DNA of 64,000 bases from Lunularia cruciata (lineage: Eukaryota; Streptophyta; Marchantiopsida; Lunulariales; Lunulariaceae), in assembly GCA_948567375.1 (NCBI GenBank), contig OX419755.1, forward strand, positions 71,366,944-71,430,943, given 5' to 3'. The translations under genes were made by a program, and so were the position numbers. Each line of letters opens with the position of its first letter. Position 1 is the first letter of the stretch. Below the pieces are notes generated by a model that was not told where the DNA came from, made no database searches, and was given only the letters and a program-made list of their open reading frames with translations. Shown here one piece after another: positions 43,842-56,500 of this stretch.

Positions 43842-44536
43842 TAAAATACCCATCAGTGCATGTATGCTCTTTTTATTTAATTTGGTATTGCAAGCAATTG
43901 AAGATGTTGTTTATATGCATGTAACCAAGTTTCTATATTAATCAAGATTACTTAGAGTTATTCATAGCTAAGATAAAGGTGATTTTATTTTAAATTAAGT
44001 TGAAAAGATGAGAACCATTATTTTACCTTCTAATGTATTAATTTTGCATTATTTCTAGATGTTTGGTTTTGAGGAAAGAGTTAAGAACTCTTAGATCCAT
44101 GAGCCTTTTGAGTTTGGAATTTTCTTTTGTCTCAGGATAATCTATGTGAGTGAAGCTTTGATTTAGTTGGGTCAAGATAAGACCACATGCTTAATGGATT
44201 GTTCCTATAAGCTTGGATATTCCTTTAGAATTTTGTCTTTATATGAATTTTTGCCTAATAACATGAGCTACTTTAGTAATCAATAACTTTGGCGTGTAAC
44301 TATCTCACAAGCATATAAATTATGGACAAGGAGGTGGTCAACATCATCTTTTTATTTGTAGCTATCTTTCTCTCATTGAGTTCTCTAGTGAATAATGGCT
44401 TGAGTCTTGGATTTTCTTTTGAGTTTTAGCATTTGAGGAGTGAGATAAATTTTGGTTCTTTGCCTTCTTAGTCCATGATGCACTACTTTAATAGCCATCA
44501 GAGGTTTATCTTGAGCAAGAGGTAGGCTGGCTCACA
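43842..44536. mobile_element. LTR-like copy F2, inverted relative to F1
   Basis: It is the reverse complement of 3964-4654 over its length: landmark matches are GGTCAAGATAAGACCACATG, AACTTTGGCGTGTAACTAT, TCTCATTGAGTTCTCTA and TAGCCATCAGAGG near the end GGCTCACA (44536). ATTCT occurs outside both ends, a possible target duplication. It is much diverged from F1. Confidence 0.75.
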
Positions 44537-45905
44537 ATTCTAGTTTGTAATTGTAGTAATTTTCCCATTGTTTTTGTGCACTCTATGTCAAGGGGTTGTA
44601 AAATCAAAGACCTTTGTCTTTGATTGATAGTTTTGTTACTTATATTCTTGCCTCTTTTAGTGATGAATGTCTTTAATAGCACATGGAAAAGAAAGGTTCT
44701 GCTTGGAGAGGGAAGTTGTGAAGCTAGCATAAGCTTCAAAGCTCTTGCAAGAGTAACAACTTGCCATAACTTGACTTCAAAAACTTTGACATACTTCATG
44801 TCAATCATGTGGTAGTAGATGTTGTAGAGGGCAATAAGGTTCATCTTAGTTACCTTTAGCCCTATCCTTAGGAGGAGGAAGAAAAAATTTCTTTTTTTAC
44901 CTAATTTTTTTACAAGGTGCAAGAGCAAGGATGCAACTATGGCCTTTGAAAAAACACAAGAGTAAGAATGTAGTAGAAAAAGTAGTATCATATGACTTGT
45001 CTTTTGATGAAGAAGATCTTCCTAAAAGCCTCTTCATGTCTAATAGAGGGTTAAGTGCAAGGATTTGTCATTTTTTTCATATGATTATGACCATATAGAC
45101 TCAATGTATCTTTGAGGAGCTAGATAAGATGCAATCTCAAAGCCTCAATGAATGTGCCAAGAACCATATCAATGCTTTAGCAATGAAGCATTGCTTTTTG
45201 AAAGGCTATTTCACAATTAAATTCAACAAGTTTCACATGTGTGGACTTGAGAAGGAGAATTGGCTACCATCCTAAATTTTGACAGCTTAACAAGAATTCT
45301 ATCAACTTGTCATCCAAGAAGATGATGAGGATGAATCATTACTCTTGCAATACCTTGACTATGATGATGAATATATAAAAGAGATTGCTACTAAAAATAG
45401 TAAAGACTTTGACATTGATATTCTTAATAATTAAATTTGACAATATGAAGGACTTGAAAAAGTGTGGAGTATTTATTAATTAAAAGCCAAATTTCTATGG
45501 ATTATTATATGGTAAGATGCAAAAAATAAATCACAAAGAGATTAGAGAAATCATAGGTGAATTGGACAATCATGTACTTGTTGATTGTCTCTAGATAAAG
45601 ATGGTTGGTATTGTTGATGAGGAGACTTTGCACACAAGAGAAAGAGTGCTTGACTTGTATACTAATGAGAGGGACATGAGCCCTCAAGGTGTCAAGTTGG
45701 TCCACCTATTCCAAAAACTAGTCATAGTTGGAGTTCACTTTTAGAATGGCTTGAGTTGCTCAAGATGGTCGCCAATCAATATCATTTTCACCTTATTAAT
45801 TGAGGAAATCTATTTATTAATTGTTAATCCTTGAGTCTAGTTGGATAATGATCACAAGTAGTAGCTTGTAATTCTCAATTGCCTAGAGTGTTGTTTTGAA
45901 TTATT
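44537..45905. other. Unclassified, coding-like remnants
   Basis: On + from 44990 to 45440 a mostly open frame reads DLSFDEEDLPKSLFMSNRGL and LKGYFTIKFNKFHMCGLEKE, and 45440-45740 continues in another frame with EIREIIGELDNHVLVDCL. I do not recognise it; another decayed element protein is likely. Confidence 0.35.
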
Positions 45906-46614
45906 GTAATACTCCGAGGACAAAAGAAGAGAGAAAACACAGATTGCACACTCAAACATCCGATGCCCCAAAGGAGCACCTTCTCTTTATTATATAGACA
46001 AAGAGGATCTCCTCCAAGGAAGCTCCACCATAGGATTAGGGACACAGATAGGTGACATGTCAGCAAGCTCCACCCTTGTATTACTTACTTGGATGGGTGA
46101 CATGTCTGGTATAGGTCCTATCTGGTTGGTCAAACAAGCTTTGACCGGAGGGAATCTTTTAGGGAATTTTCTTGTAGGAATCCCAAAATCACGTGAGTAA
46201 GGTACCGTTGGAAAGCTCTTGATGAGAAAATTGGGGGGGGGGGGAATTAGCACATTTTCAAGGCCTAATTCATCCATTTAGGCCTCCAAAATTGCCTTCA
46301 AAGATATCAAGTATATTTTGATTCCTACTCTATTAGTAGAAGTACCCTTTTCGTGATACCTCTTTCTGATCTGTTTAGTCTATCATGTGTAACATCCTTC
46401 CAGATGTTACCAAACCAATTCTCACCTTTAAATCATATGTCTAGCTATTGGTTCTAAGGTTCTCAAGTCTGTTTCGGTTTCTGCCCTATTAGTAGAAGTA
46501 CTCTTTTGGTGATATTTCTATCTTATCTATTTTGACCATCATGTATAACATTATTCTAGATGTTACCAAACCAAATTTCACATCTAGTTCATATGGCTAG
46601 CTCTTGGTTTTACA
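45906..46614 (-). repeat. A3 3' LTR, 709 bp
   Basis: The + strand runs TGTAATACTCCGAGG to TTGGTTTTACA. A run of ten G lies at 46234-46243. A TATA-like TTATTATATAG lies near 45985. Confidence 0.92.
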
Positions 46615-46631
46615 GACCTCCCTCCTTTTAA
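46615..46631 (-). other. A3 polypurine tract
   Basis: The + strand GACCTCCCTCCTTTTAA is on the minus strand TTAAAAGGAGGGAGGTC, identical in core to A1. Confidence 0.85.
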
Positions 46632-47085
46632 GACGCAACGTCCTCGTTATGCAATTGTTGCTCAAATGCTTGCACCAACACCAGTGCATGTGCCAAATTG
46701 GCAGCGGGCTCTTAGGTGCTTCATAGAGGGGGTAACCTTTCCATTGTACTAGATAGTCCACCCGCGGATGGCGAGTACCACGCATGTGTTTTTGGAGAAT
46801 CAGCTCCACTTCATATTCCTCTATGCTATCAATGAGTGTCAGACAAGGTCGAATGTCTTGTGTGGAATGATCCTGGCCTGATCGGGGAGCATATCTGCGT
46901 AGTAGGGAGACATGGAACACTGGATGGATCTTCATGTGCGGCGGTAGCTCAAGGTGATAGGCCACAACACCGATGCAATGAAGAATCAAGAAAGGCCCAA
47001 TAAAACGAGGTCTGAGCTTACGAGGTCCAACTAATGTGAGGTTGCTTGTCAATAGCCACACTTGATCTCCAACACTGAACTCCAT
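46632..47085 (-). pseudogene. A3 integrase C-terminus and chromodomain
   Basis: The open frame 46597-47085 starts MEFSVGDQVWLLTSNLTLVG, continues SYHLELPP-type text and EYEVELILQKHMRGTRHPRV, DYLVQWKGYPLYEA. After YEA a one-base loss shifts the frame so the final TWEP...NL helix is replaced by unrelated residues. The chromodomain beta strands are intact. Confidence 0.88.
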
Positions 47086-47118
47086 GTGCCTATGGTGTGC
47101 ATCAGCATACTACTTCTG

Positions 47119-48027
47119 TCAATTTTGCGCAATTTGTAATCTGTGCTTGGTGCTCTCCATACCTTGTTGGATTCTAGAAACAAATGTGTTGACTGCATTG
47201 ACCTTGGTAGTCACTGGACGGATCATCATCAAGCTAGAAGGTGTGAAGAGATGCTCACCATACATGAGGAAGAACAGAGTGACCTGGGTGGATGCATTCA
47301 CTAAATTGTTGTAAGCAAATTCCACCAATTGGAGTAGGGTGTCCCACCTCTCTTGCTCTTCTAAGGTGAAGCCGCGTAACATGTCTTCAATCGTGCAATT
47401 AGCCCGCTCTATTTGGCCATCTGTTTGTGGGTGGTAAGCTGTGGACATGGCCAACTTGGTTTTGAAGAAACCAAAGAGTGTTTGCCAAAACAAACTGGTG
47501 AATTAGGTGCCTCTATCGGTGATGAATACTCTAGACAAGCCATGGTGAGCAAAGACTACGTCTAAGTATAATTGAGCTAGTTGTGGAGCGGTCACCTCCT
47601 TGGTGGTAGGGCATACATGAATCATTTTGCTGAGCCGGTCCACAAAGACCACAATGGAGTCAAACCTTGAGGTGGTCTTGGGTAATTCACAAACGAGATC
47701 CATACTCACTTGTTCACAACGTTGGGTAGGAGTGGGGAGAGGTTGAAGGAGCTCTACAAGAGCTTGATTAGAAGCTTTGTTCTATTGATAAAGTAGGCAG
47801 CTACGCACGTAGTCCATCACGTCATTGCTCATCTTGGGCCAATAGTAATGGCGCTTGACTGCATCCAAGGTCTTGTCCACTCCGACATGAGCTGCAATGG
47901 CCGAATCATGACATTTCGCTAGAATGGTGATGCATAACTCTGGGACATTTGGGATCCATAATTTTCCATCCCAAAAGATGAGTCCTTGGGTGCTGGTGAC
48001 ACCTTTGGATGATTGCGCTTCTACAAT
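47119..48027 (-). pseudogene. A3 integrase core
   Basis: SMDLVCELPKTTSRFDSIVV (first Asp) and VFITDRGT (second Asp) then a TAA before FTSLFW; then HPQTDGQIERANCTIEDML with the catalytic Glu kept (47119-47493). The zinc-binding end is LLYQ-stop-NKAS, so the second Cys of CxxC is Tyr. All three catalytic acids are present, unlike A1. Confidence 0.88.
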
Positions 48028-48330
48028 CTATGGATCAATTTTTGTAGTAGCCAGATTCTCTGGCCAGAATTCAGGGTTAATCTTAACCTTTGCCACCAAG
48101 TTCTTTGCCATTGGCATGCGTGTGAATGCATCTGCAAGTTGCTTCTTACCTTCCATGTAGGTGATTTTCATGTTGAAGCATTGTCGCCACTCTGCCCACC
48201 AAATTTGGCGACGAGATAGATCCTTCTGCATCTCAAGGTAGACTAGAGGCTTGTGGTCTATCTCTACTACAAATGTCTTCTTGCCCAAATAGTGCTTCCA
48301 ATGCTTGGTTGCTAGAACGATGGCCAGCTC
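48028..48330 (-). pseudogene. A3 RNase H C-terminal part
   Basis: Separated by TGA (48331-48333) from the long pol frame. It contains TFVVEIDHKPLVYLEMQKDL and ITYMEGKKQLADAFTRMPMA, and ends at TAG 48028-48030 after TKIDP. The same stop occurs in A1 at 5699-5701; A2 has CAA. Confidence 0.85.
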
Positions 48331-48333
48331 TTC

Positions 48334-50061
48334 TCATTCTATGGTGTGGTAGTTGCATTCTGCCGGTAACAAATTTTGAGAGAAATATGAAATTGGATGC
48401 CATCCGTCATGCCACTCTTGTTCTAGGACTGCTCCTATTGCTATGCCTGATGCATCTGTAGCCAACTTGATTAGACGTTTTGGGTCATACCACTTCAAGA
48501 TTGGTGCGTGTAGCAAGGCAACCTTCAATTCTTGAAAGGCCAACTCTTGTGCAGTTCCCCATGTCCACTTCTTCCCCTTGCCAAGTAGTGCCATTAAAGG
48601 CTGTGCAACCTTGGAGAAGTCCTTGACAAATCTACGATAGAATCCCGTCAACCCCAAGAAGCTCTTAATTTGAGTCTGATCTTCTGGGGCACTCCATTTT
48701 TGAATGACCTCTATTTTATTTGTCAATACTTGAATGCCCTCTACACTTACTCTATGCCCAAAGTAGTCTACTTCAGACTTGCCAAACTCACACTTTGAGA
48801 TTTTGGCGTACAATTGATTATATCTTAGAATCTGGAGGACCTCTTGTAGATGTTGTTTGTGTTTTGTCATCGTGCTACTATATATTAAGATATCATCCAA
48901 GAAGACAATATCATACTTATCCAAGTATGGACAAAATATGTCATTCATTAGACTCATGAAAGTGGTAGGTGCATTGGTGAGGCCAAAAGGCATCACAAGA
49001 TACTCAAAGTGGCCATACCTGGTTTGAAAGGCAGTTTTGTACACATCCTCCTCTGCAATTTGGATTTGATTGTAACCGCTCTGCAAGTCCAGTTTGGTGA
49101 AGTATCTCGCTCCATGGAGTTGATCAAACAAGTCATCCATGCAACATAAGGGGTATTTTTTCTTCACGGTTTGTTGATTGAGACCCCGATAGTCAATGCA
49201 CATGTGCATTGTACCATCTTTCTTCTTCACAAACAAGACAGGGGCCCCATATGGTGATACACTAGGTTGGATGAACCCTTTCTGCAGCATCTCCTCAATT
49301 TGAGTCTTACACTCCTCCAACTCATGAGGTGATAGGCGATATGGGGCCTTACAAAGAGGTGTCTTCCCCGGGAGTGTCTCAATTTTGTGATCTACTCGCC
49401 TTTTTGGTGGTAATCCTGAGGGTAGATCATCAGGAAAAACATCTTGAAACTCATCTACCACATTCTTCAATTTCTCAGGAATTTTTCCATTGAGTTGTGC
49501 ACTTTGGACTTCTCTTATTAGACCCATAAAACATCTATTGGTCTTATAGACAGTTGCCGTCCTTATGACATATAAAGGCAATTTTTGCCTGTTTGATTTT
49601 TCTTTAACTCCAATGATTGACCATTGGTAGGTTCTCACTACTTTCTTCCTCCAATCCACCATAGGGTTGTACTGCTCCATCCATGGCATGCCTAAAATTG
49701 CATCATAACGAGCTAATTGTATCACTTGCCATTCAATTGCTTCCTGATATTTTCCTACAGAGAGGGTTACCCATCTAGGTAATGATTCAATCCTCTCTAT
49801 TTTCCCATTAGGTAATTCTACTTCTTCACTCCTATCTCTCTCTAGATCCATTCCCAATCTTATTGCAACAGAGCAAGACAAGAAATTCTCTGTTGCTCCC
49901 AGATCTATTAATACTCTCACTTGATTACCTTCTAGGATTCCATTCACGACAATCAATTGTGAGGTTGCCTTTTGGGATCTTTGTGCATTATTCTTCTTCC
50001 TTCCCTTGCTTCTTTGCTTCTTTATTGAGCCAATAAGGCCACGAGTTACATTTACTAGCAA
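48334..50061 (-). CDS. A3 protease-reverse transcriptase-RNase H polyprotein, 575 codons open
   Basis: The largest open frame in the window. Protease: [20 protein letters not shown] then GATENFL (residues about 35-65; active site D-L-G), [94 protein letters not shown] and catalytic [14 protein letters not shown], then [20 protein letters not shown]. RNase H starts with [20 protein letters not shown]. It ends at a TGA just after YHTIE. The first residues MLVNVTRGL may not be the real start, since it follows gag. RT catalytic residues are all present. Confidence 0.93.
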   Translation of the reverse strand: MLVNVTRGLIGSIKKQRSKGRKKNNAQRSQKATSQLIVVNGILEGNQVRVLIDLGATENFLSCSVAIRLGMDLERDRSEEVELPNGKIERIESLPRWVTLSVGKYQEAIEWQVIQLARYDAILGMPWMEQYNPMVDWRKKVVRTYQWSIIGVKEKSNRQKLPLYVIRTATVYKTNRCFMGLIREVQSAQLNGKIPEKLKNVVDEFQDVFPDDLPSGLPPKRRVDHKIETLPGKTPLCKAPYRLSPHELEECKTQIEEMLQKGFIQPSVSPYGAPVLFVKKKDGTMHMCIDYRGLNQQTVKKKYPLCCMDDLFDQLHGARYFTKLDLQSGYNQIQIAEEDVYKTAFQTRYGHFEYLVMPFGLTNAPTTFMSLMNDIFCPYLDKYDIVFLDDILIYSSTMTKHKQHLQEVLQILRYNQLYAKISKCEFGKSEVDYFGHRVSVEGIQVLTNKIEVIQKWSAPEDQTQIKSFLGLTGFYRRFVKDFSKVAQPLMALLGKGKKWTWGTAQELAFQELKVALLHAPILKWYDPKRLIKLATDASGIAIGAVLEQEWHDGWHPISYFSQNLLPAECNYHTIE

Positions 50062-51139
50062 TCTTTGTTTTCTGAAGTGATTTCCACCTCCTCCTCTTCA
50101 ATGTGCCCCTCCATGTTGTTCAAAGATTGCTTGTACGAAGGCCGAGGGCCTCTAGGGAAACGAGTGCAACAATTGGTAGATATGTGCCCAATACGGCCAC
50201 AATTGTAACAACAGCATTGTTCTCCTTGAGTCTATTCTCCTTGTGGGACTCCATCTCTTTGTTCTTCTACCCGTCCCCGCTCTCCTTGAAGCGGTCGTGC
50301 TCCTTGATCTTGGAATCAAAGGTTACCCAATTCCATCGGTACTGGTCCACCCATGTGTGGCATTTCTGCCCGATAATGTTGAGGTGGAACTACTCCTTAA
50401 CCTCCACCTTATGCTCCTGCTATTCTCTGCGCATAAGAAATGGCTTCAAATACCGTGTGAGGATTTTGCACCATGACTTCTTGGAAAATCGGCTCTTTCA
50501 ACCCTCATTTGAAATTTTTGAGAGCCTCTAGTGGACTCATGTCGGTAATTGTGACTTGTAGATCTAGAAATGCTTCCATATACTCTTGTACTCTATTCTT
50601 TTGTCTCAATGCCCATAATCGGGTTCGAGCCATCTACACAAAATCCACCAATTGGAAATTCTTCAACAGTCCTTCTTGCATTGCTGTCCATATGACCTCC
50701 CTTCTCTTTGCCAACATGGATTTTTCCCAAGCATCATACCATTTGAGGGCTTTATTGGTCAAGTACCCACATGCAAACACCTGCAACATGCTCTGTGATC
50801 TCTATTGAGAACAATTGGAAATATCGATTTATTCTTGAGATCCAATTTTCCACTCCTCCCATCTTACGCTGCCCCTTGTAAGGCTCAATGTTGCAGGTCT
50901 TCTTCATCCGGAGTAGCAATTTGGCTTCAGCGTTGATAGGGTTCATAGGCACGGGTGCCTCTCCAAGTACTTCAATCGCAAGTACTGGGTTTTGAGACTG
51001 CTCTTCTTCTTGCATGGCTTGATTGTTCCTGAGGATCTACACTTGACTTTGTAATGTCTCCATGGTCATCTTAATCTCTCGAAATTCATTCAACATCCCT
51101 TGCATTCCTTGCACCAGCTCTTGCAATTGTGGATCCATG
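50062..51139 (-). pseudogene. A3 gag
   Basis: It starts near 51139 (MDPQLQELVQGMQGM) and runs with a frame break after VCMWVLDQ; the capsid follows at about 50473-50750 and the zinc knuckle CYNCGRIGHISTNC at about 50180-50225. The knuckle is intact. Frame changes separate it from pol. Confidence 0.85.
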
Positions 51140-51171
51140 GTTCCTTCAACACTCAATTGCTAATGTCTACT

Positions 51172-51375
51172 TCAATACAGAGTCAATATAATCACTCTAG
51201 AAGGCGCACAAACTATCGGAACTACCATTGGGACCTCAAAAGCTATCACTCGTTGATAATACTCCTCACCAAAATTCCTTACCACAAAATCTCTAAACAT
51301 TACTTTCGGTCTTACTACATAACGGATTTCTACTTGAGTGTTGAAAGGGAGAGGATTTGGGACATTCATATCCAT
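51172..51375 (-). CDS. Pre-gag ORF-B of A3 (67 aa), unknown function
   Basis: It reads MDMNVPNPLPFNTQVEIRYV then FRDFVVRNFGEEYYQRVIAF and EVPMVVPIV. Differences from A1 are few and mostly conservative; the C-terminus is longer because a frame change replaces the stop. It begins four bases after the ORF-A stop, as in A1. Confidence 0.6.
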   Translation of the reverse strand: MDMNVPNPLPFNTQVEIRYVVRPKVMFRDFVVRNFGEEYYQRVIAFEVPMVVPIVCAPSRVIILTLY

Positions 51376-51379
51376 TTTA

Positions 51380-51601
51380 TCATAATAGAATGTAGATTGT
51401 CAAATCCCACTCTTTGTCATATATCACCACAGGTAGAATCATCGAGTTTGGTGAGTTCATCACTCTGTCCATGAATTCTGCACCAAAGTGATAAACTAGC
51501 AATCCCTTCATCTGCTCATGCTGGATGTACATAACCTTGATGTGGAATGGGTTTGAGAATGGAAAATTAGGTGTGAGAAATTGTCCTCCCGGCGCATCCA
51601 T
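51380..51601 (-). CDS. Pre-gag ORF-A of A3 (73 aa), unknown function
   Basis: Same length, start (MDAPGGQF) and end (TIYILL) as in A1, with about ten substitutions and no gap. That both frames stay open in A1 and A3 while gag and pol are broken hints at constraint before decay or at short target size; it cannot be decided here. Confidence 0.6.
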   Translation of the reverse strand: MDAPGGQFLTPNFPFSNPFHIKVMYIQHEQMKGLLVYHFGAEFMDRVMNSPNSMILPVVIYDKEWDLTIYILL

Positions 51602-51722
51602 CCCATTTGCTCTCTAAAGTCCTTCCTAAGTCTAGCAATTACTCTATGTTCTCTACCTCAAATTACTCAGTTTCAGTAGTTCGTGCTATTCCAAGAGGGG
51701 TGATCCACTCTCTTGGACTAAA

Positions 51723-51740
51723 ACACTCGCTCTAATACCA
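51723..51740 (-). other. A3 primer-binding site
   Basis: On the minus strand TGGTATTAGAGCGAGTGT lies one base from the LTR end. Confidence 0.85.
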
Positions 51741-51741
51741 T

Positions 51742-52445
51742 TGTAATACTTAGAGGACAAGAGAAGAGAGAAAACACAAATTGCACACTCAAACATTCGA
51801 TGCCCCAAAGGAGCACCTTCTTTTTATTATATAGACAAAGAGGATCTCCTCCAAGGAAGCTCCACCATAGGATTAGGGACACAGATAAGTGACATGTCAG
51901 CAAGCTCCACCTTTGCATTACTTACTTGGATGGGTGGCATGTCTGGTCTAGGTCCTGTCTGGTTGGTCAAACAAGCTTTGACCAGAGGGAATCTTTTAGG
52001 GAATCTTCTTGTAAGAATCTTAGAATTACATGAGTAAGGTACCATTGGAAAGCTCTTGATGAGACATTTGGGGGTAATTTTCACATTTTCAAGCCCTAAT
52101 TCATCCGTTTAGGCCTCTGAAATTGCCTTCAAAGATTTCAGGCATATTTTGATTCATACTTTATTAATAGAAGTACCCTTTTGGTGATACCTCTTTCTGA
52201 TCTGTTTAGTCCATCATGTGTAACATCCTTCCAGATGTTACCAAACCAATTCTCACCTTTAAATCATATGTCTAGCCATTGGTTCTAAGGTTCTCAAGTC
52301 TATTTCGGTTTCTGCCCTGTTAGTAAAAGTACTCTTTTGGTGATACTTCTATCTTATCTATGTTGACCATCATGTATAACATCATTCTAGATGTTACTAA
52401 ACCAAATTTCACATCTAGATCATATGGCTAGGTCTTGGTATTACA
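51742..52445 (-). repeat. A3 5' LTR, 704 bp
   Basis: The + strand runs TGTAATACTTAGAGGAC to GGTCTTGGTATTACA. Confidence 0.92.
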
Positions 52446-52564
52446 AGTATTGATCGACTATTAGCTTCTTGGCATGAGAGTTCTAGTTGTGCAATAAACT
52501 CTTCCAACTTACTTATGTTCATCTTATTATAAGCAATGGCGGCCTTGATCAATATCTTCCAATG

Positions 52565-52734
52565 AGTGATGATGGGTTGGTTGGGAATTCAGGTTCCAAC
52601 TATCTCAATGAATTGTTATTAAGTGATGATGGGTTGGTTGGGAATTTGGCTTCCAACAATCTCAATGAATTGTTATTGAGTGATGATATGTTGGTGGGAA
52701 TTTGGCTTCCAACAATCTCAATGAATTGTTATTG
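52565..52734 (+). repeat. Tandem repeat, three units of 57, 57 and 56 bp
   Basis: Units start at 52565, 52622 and 52679 with AGTGATGATGGGTTGGTTGG or a close variant. In the + frame 52487-52735 the unit encodes 19 residues SDDGLVGN...NELLL, a leucine-containing repeat. The third unit lost a base and shifts frame. Whether this is coding is unknown. Confidence 0.9.
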
Positions 52735-53058
52735 ACAGTTTTGAGAATTGGATGTGATGTTCTTTGTGGATCTGGTAAATTGATTAAGCAATGAGATTCC
52801 ATTACACACAGTTTCACAAACATTGTACATTGCATGTGCAAGGCATGTGATGTGATGAATCCTTAGAAATGAGGTTGATTTGAGTTCCTTTCCCACTTTG
52901 AGTATGTATGAAGCTATATCTTAGACTATCAATGTGAGTTGTGAGTATTTTCCTCATCTTGACTACTGAAGAGATCATGGATCATGTCTTGGATGATTTG
53001 GACAATCTTGATCATATTGCATTTCTCTTTTTCCTTGAGATGGGTATCAAACTAGAAA

Positions 53059-53533
53059 AGTAGCTTTTGATACACATCCACAAGAAGGAAACAAGTGTGT
53101 TGAACACTTTTTGGTTGAGAAATTCAGTCACCTCATTGATGATGATCCCAATCTTATTAGTCCTAATGATGAACATAATGCACTCCTTGATGGCAAGGTA
53201 GATGTGGTTGATGCACTTGTATGAACTTTTCCTCAACTCGAGTGACTTCTTCATCTCCCATTCTATGAATTCCTTGAATCTCTCATCCTCCAGAATTTGG
53301 CTTCTAATACACATCCATGAGAGGGAAAACAAGTGTGATAACCACTTTGTGGTTGAGAAAGTCAATTGCCTCGTCAATGATGTTCCTAATCTTTGTAGTC
53401 CCAATGATAGACATAGTGCACTCGTTAACAAGAAGGTAGATGTGCTCAATGTACTTATATGAATTTCTCCTCAACTCAAGTGGCTTCTTCATCTCCCATT
53501 CCATGAATTCCTTGAATCTCTCATCCTTTAAAA
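53059..53533. repeat. Diverged direct duplication, period about 238 bp
   Basis: About 53059-53295 and 53296-53533 share landmarks CACATCCA, TTGGTTGAGAAA, GGTAGATGTG and CTTCTTCATCTCCCATTC. On the minus strand the units encode F-K-E-F-(I/M)-E-W-E-M-K-K-x-LELR and NHKVVITLVF-type text (frames 53012-53449 and 53304-53504). The protein is not recognised. Confidence 0.8.
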
Positions 53534-56500
53534 TGTTAAGAAGGACATTGAGTCAGATGTATTGATCAGCTCTAAGTTAAAATTGTTGATTTTTTTCTTC
53601 TCCTTGTTGAAGTATTGCTTGAGTGTAGATTGGGTAGCTTCATTCTTGAGCATGTGGTCATAAAGCTTTGATCATGTGCATGAGTCCAGGTATTATGGCC
53701 GCTTGGTTTCCAATGATTGGCTTGGGATACTTTTTGCCCATTAGGTTTGATCCACAATTGTAAGACATTGAGGTTGGAATTCATTACCTCCTACTTAAAT
53801 AGCACACTAAGTAAAGATTTGGATTTGGGCACCATTTTCTTTCCAATAAGGTGTTGATGATGATTATAATGATGAACTATTGGCAGAATAGAAATATTGT
53901 CATATTTGTGTTATTGTGAGTTGAAAAGAAAGGGTGAAACACATTCATTTTTTGACAACCATATCAACAAATCAACTATTTCCAATAAATTATTTACAAT
54001 TTTTGGTTGTTGCTATGGTTGTGGTTTAAAATAGTTCATAGTAAATTGATGTAAAGACAATGTATTATACCCTTAAAATACATGATATGGATATTATTTT
54101 GCATTAAAATTCAAAAAAATGACCCAATGCAAAAAATTGAGTGGAATCAAAATTCCACACTTTTGTATACTATATGTATTAAACTTGGTGAAAACCATGT
54201 TGCAGTTTCAAAGTCAAAGGTAACTGATAGGTTCAACTTCTCTCACCTTTTTGTTTGGTGTAAAGTTCATGCTTTATCTATGCTGGGCTTCCAAAAATAG
54301 ATAACAACATAAATTAATATTCTTTTTTTGCATATGTTGCAGATAAAAAGATAAAGTATTAGCATCAATGGTTGTTGTAGGATGGATTTTGGAAGATGCA
54401 ACTGATGAAGAAGACTATGATAATCAAAATATTTGATATGAAGCACATGTCTACTTTGAAAAATATGGTTGTTACCAATGATAGATCTTCTAAATTGCCT
54501 TTTGTGCAAGAAAGATGTGGTAAGTATAATAAACGATCTTCCCACGTATGGAAGAAACTCAAGGTAAAAGGATCCAGAGCAAGGCATATAACCCTAGACA
54601 ACAAGAGTAGATAAAGTAGTCCTATTAGAGGATATTTCAAGGAGTATTTAAGTAGACAATACTTTTTGTAACAAGAGGAGTAAGTAGTCCTATTAGAGGG
54701 TATTTGAAGGAATATTTAAATAGACAATACTTTGTGTACTTACTTGTATGAATGAAACTTGAAAAAATGTAAAAGGAGTGAAAAACATACAAGGTCCTTG
54801 GTATCATGACTAGAATTACAACAATTTATTACTTGAGAGCAACTTTAGAATAATAAATTATGAAAATATCCAATGATATTTACATTTTACAAATATAGAA
54901 TGTAGTATAAAAACACACATCTATATTTATGTACATAATTTTCACATAATTAAATTATATTTAAAAACACATACATAATATATAAAATAAAATTAACTTT
55001 AAATAATTATAGAACTCTATGCCGTAGAGAATATGAATCTAAATACTAATAATCAATAAATAACTGTTTTCATATATAAATATTAAATAAATATATTGAA
55101 TTTATACTATATTAAATAAATATATTGAATTTATATTCATATAAAATTATAATCTCTACTATGTAAATATTTATAAATAAATATTTATTATAGTACTATA
55201 AATCTATGTAAGCAATTATACCATAAATTTATATATATGTTTCTACCTTTTATAATTGTAAATTTTTTTATATGTATACTTATATATGTGATTTCTAGAT
55301 GTTTATTGTATTTATATTGTAGGGCTCAAGGCTATTTTATATCATCCATGCTTTGTCTACAAATTATTATGAACAAAATGTTAGTTTATAGATATAAGTA
55401 AATTAATTAATATCACTTCTTATTAAAATTAATCACTCCATGTCAATTTTGTATCATTAGTTTGATACAACATCCAAAATGTAATTATCACTACGTATAG
55501 ATTTTGTGTGGTTAGTGTGATATAACACCCACAAGAATAGAATTCAACATAATTAATTTGTTACTTATTATTATAAAACTCATATATATATATGATATAT
55601 ATAATTATAATTATATATAAGTACATATTTATATTTATTTCTCTATTTATTTAACTAGTAGAGTATAAAACTAGAGTATAAAATCAATGCACTTTATCAA
55701 GTAGCACAAACAAATACGGACCAAACACATTACTTATTGAATTTACCTTTAGAGGAGCATTGTATTTCTTTTCTTCCATTGAATCATATTATATGAATTT
55801 ATATGAGAACATGTTAGTTACTGTTTACACTTATGGATTAAATAATCAATAATGCATCATGCTTTAACTGGTTTGGAATGTACTTGTAATAATAATCAAT
55901 AGTATATCATGCTTTAACATATTTGAATGTAATTGTAATGAGAATATATAATGAATGCATATGCATGTGATAACAAGAAGGATAGGGAGACCCCATCAAG
56001 CCATACAACAAAAGGATAAAGGGGTAAAATGAAAATGAAAAAGGCAGTAGGGTAGAATTGCATCAACGTTTGTAACCACAACAACTGCCATTGAGACTTG
56101 ATCATCTTGAACCAAGTATAAGTCTGCTTTGACACGTGTTGTCAATAAAATGAGGCCAAGCCACAATAACACTGATAAGAGGAATCAACCCTACAACAAC
56201 TGAGATATTAGAGTTATACAAGTCTTTGGATCACTTCATGTTCAACTGTCTTGGATGAGAGTCTTGAAGCTTAAATTACCACTCTAAACTAGCTTTGTTA
56301 AAGCTACACGTAGTAAGCTAATAAATTACTTAATTTAAACAACTTTTAAGTATTTTTCACTAATATGAATATAGATATATAATGGCTATCAACAAAAGAT
56401 GTAGTTGACCTTAGAGGAGTTACTAAATAGTATTTGGAGTTCTTTATATGAATAAGACAGTAATAGAGTATACGCACAATATCTATACATTTTTAATAAT

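Larger units (their letters stand above)
45906..52445 (-). mobile_element. Chromovirus A3, 6540 bp, best-preserved copy
   Basis: The LTRs 45906-46614 (3') and 51742-52445 (5') flank a complete internal region without insertions. ATTAT and AGTAT outside the ends are a likely target duplication with one mismatch. It has pre-gag ORF-A and ORF-B, gag, a long protease-RT-RNase H frame, integrase and chromodomain. Several stops and frameshifts make it non-functional as a whole. Confidence 0.92.

Noticed and set aside
44506..44991. Minus-strand frame of 161 codons
   Set aside because: Starts in the F2 repeat and crosses its border; low-complexity Leu-rich start, no domain.
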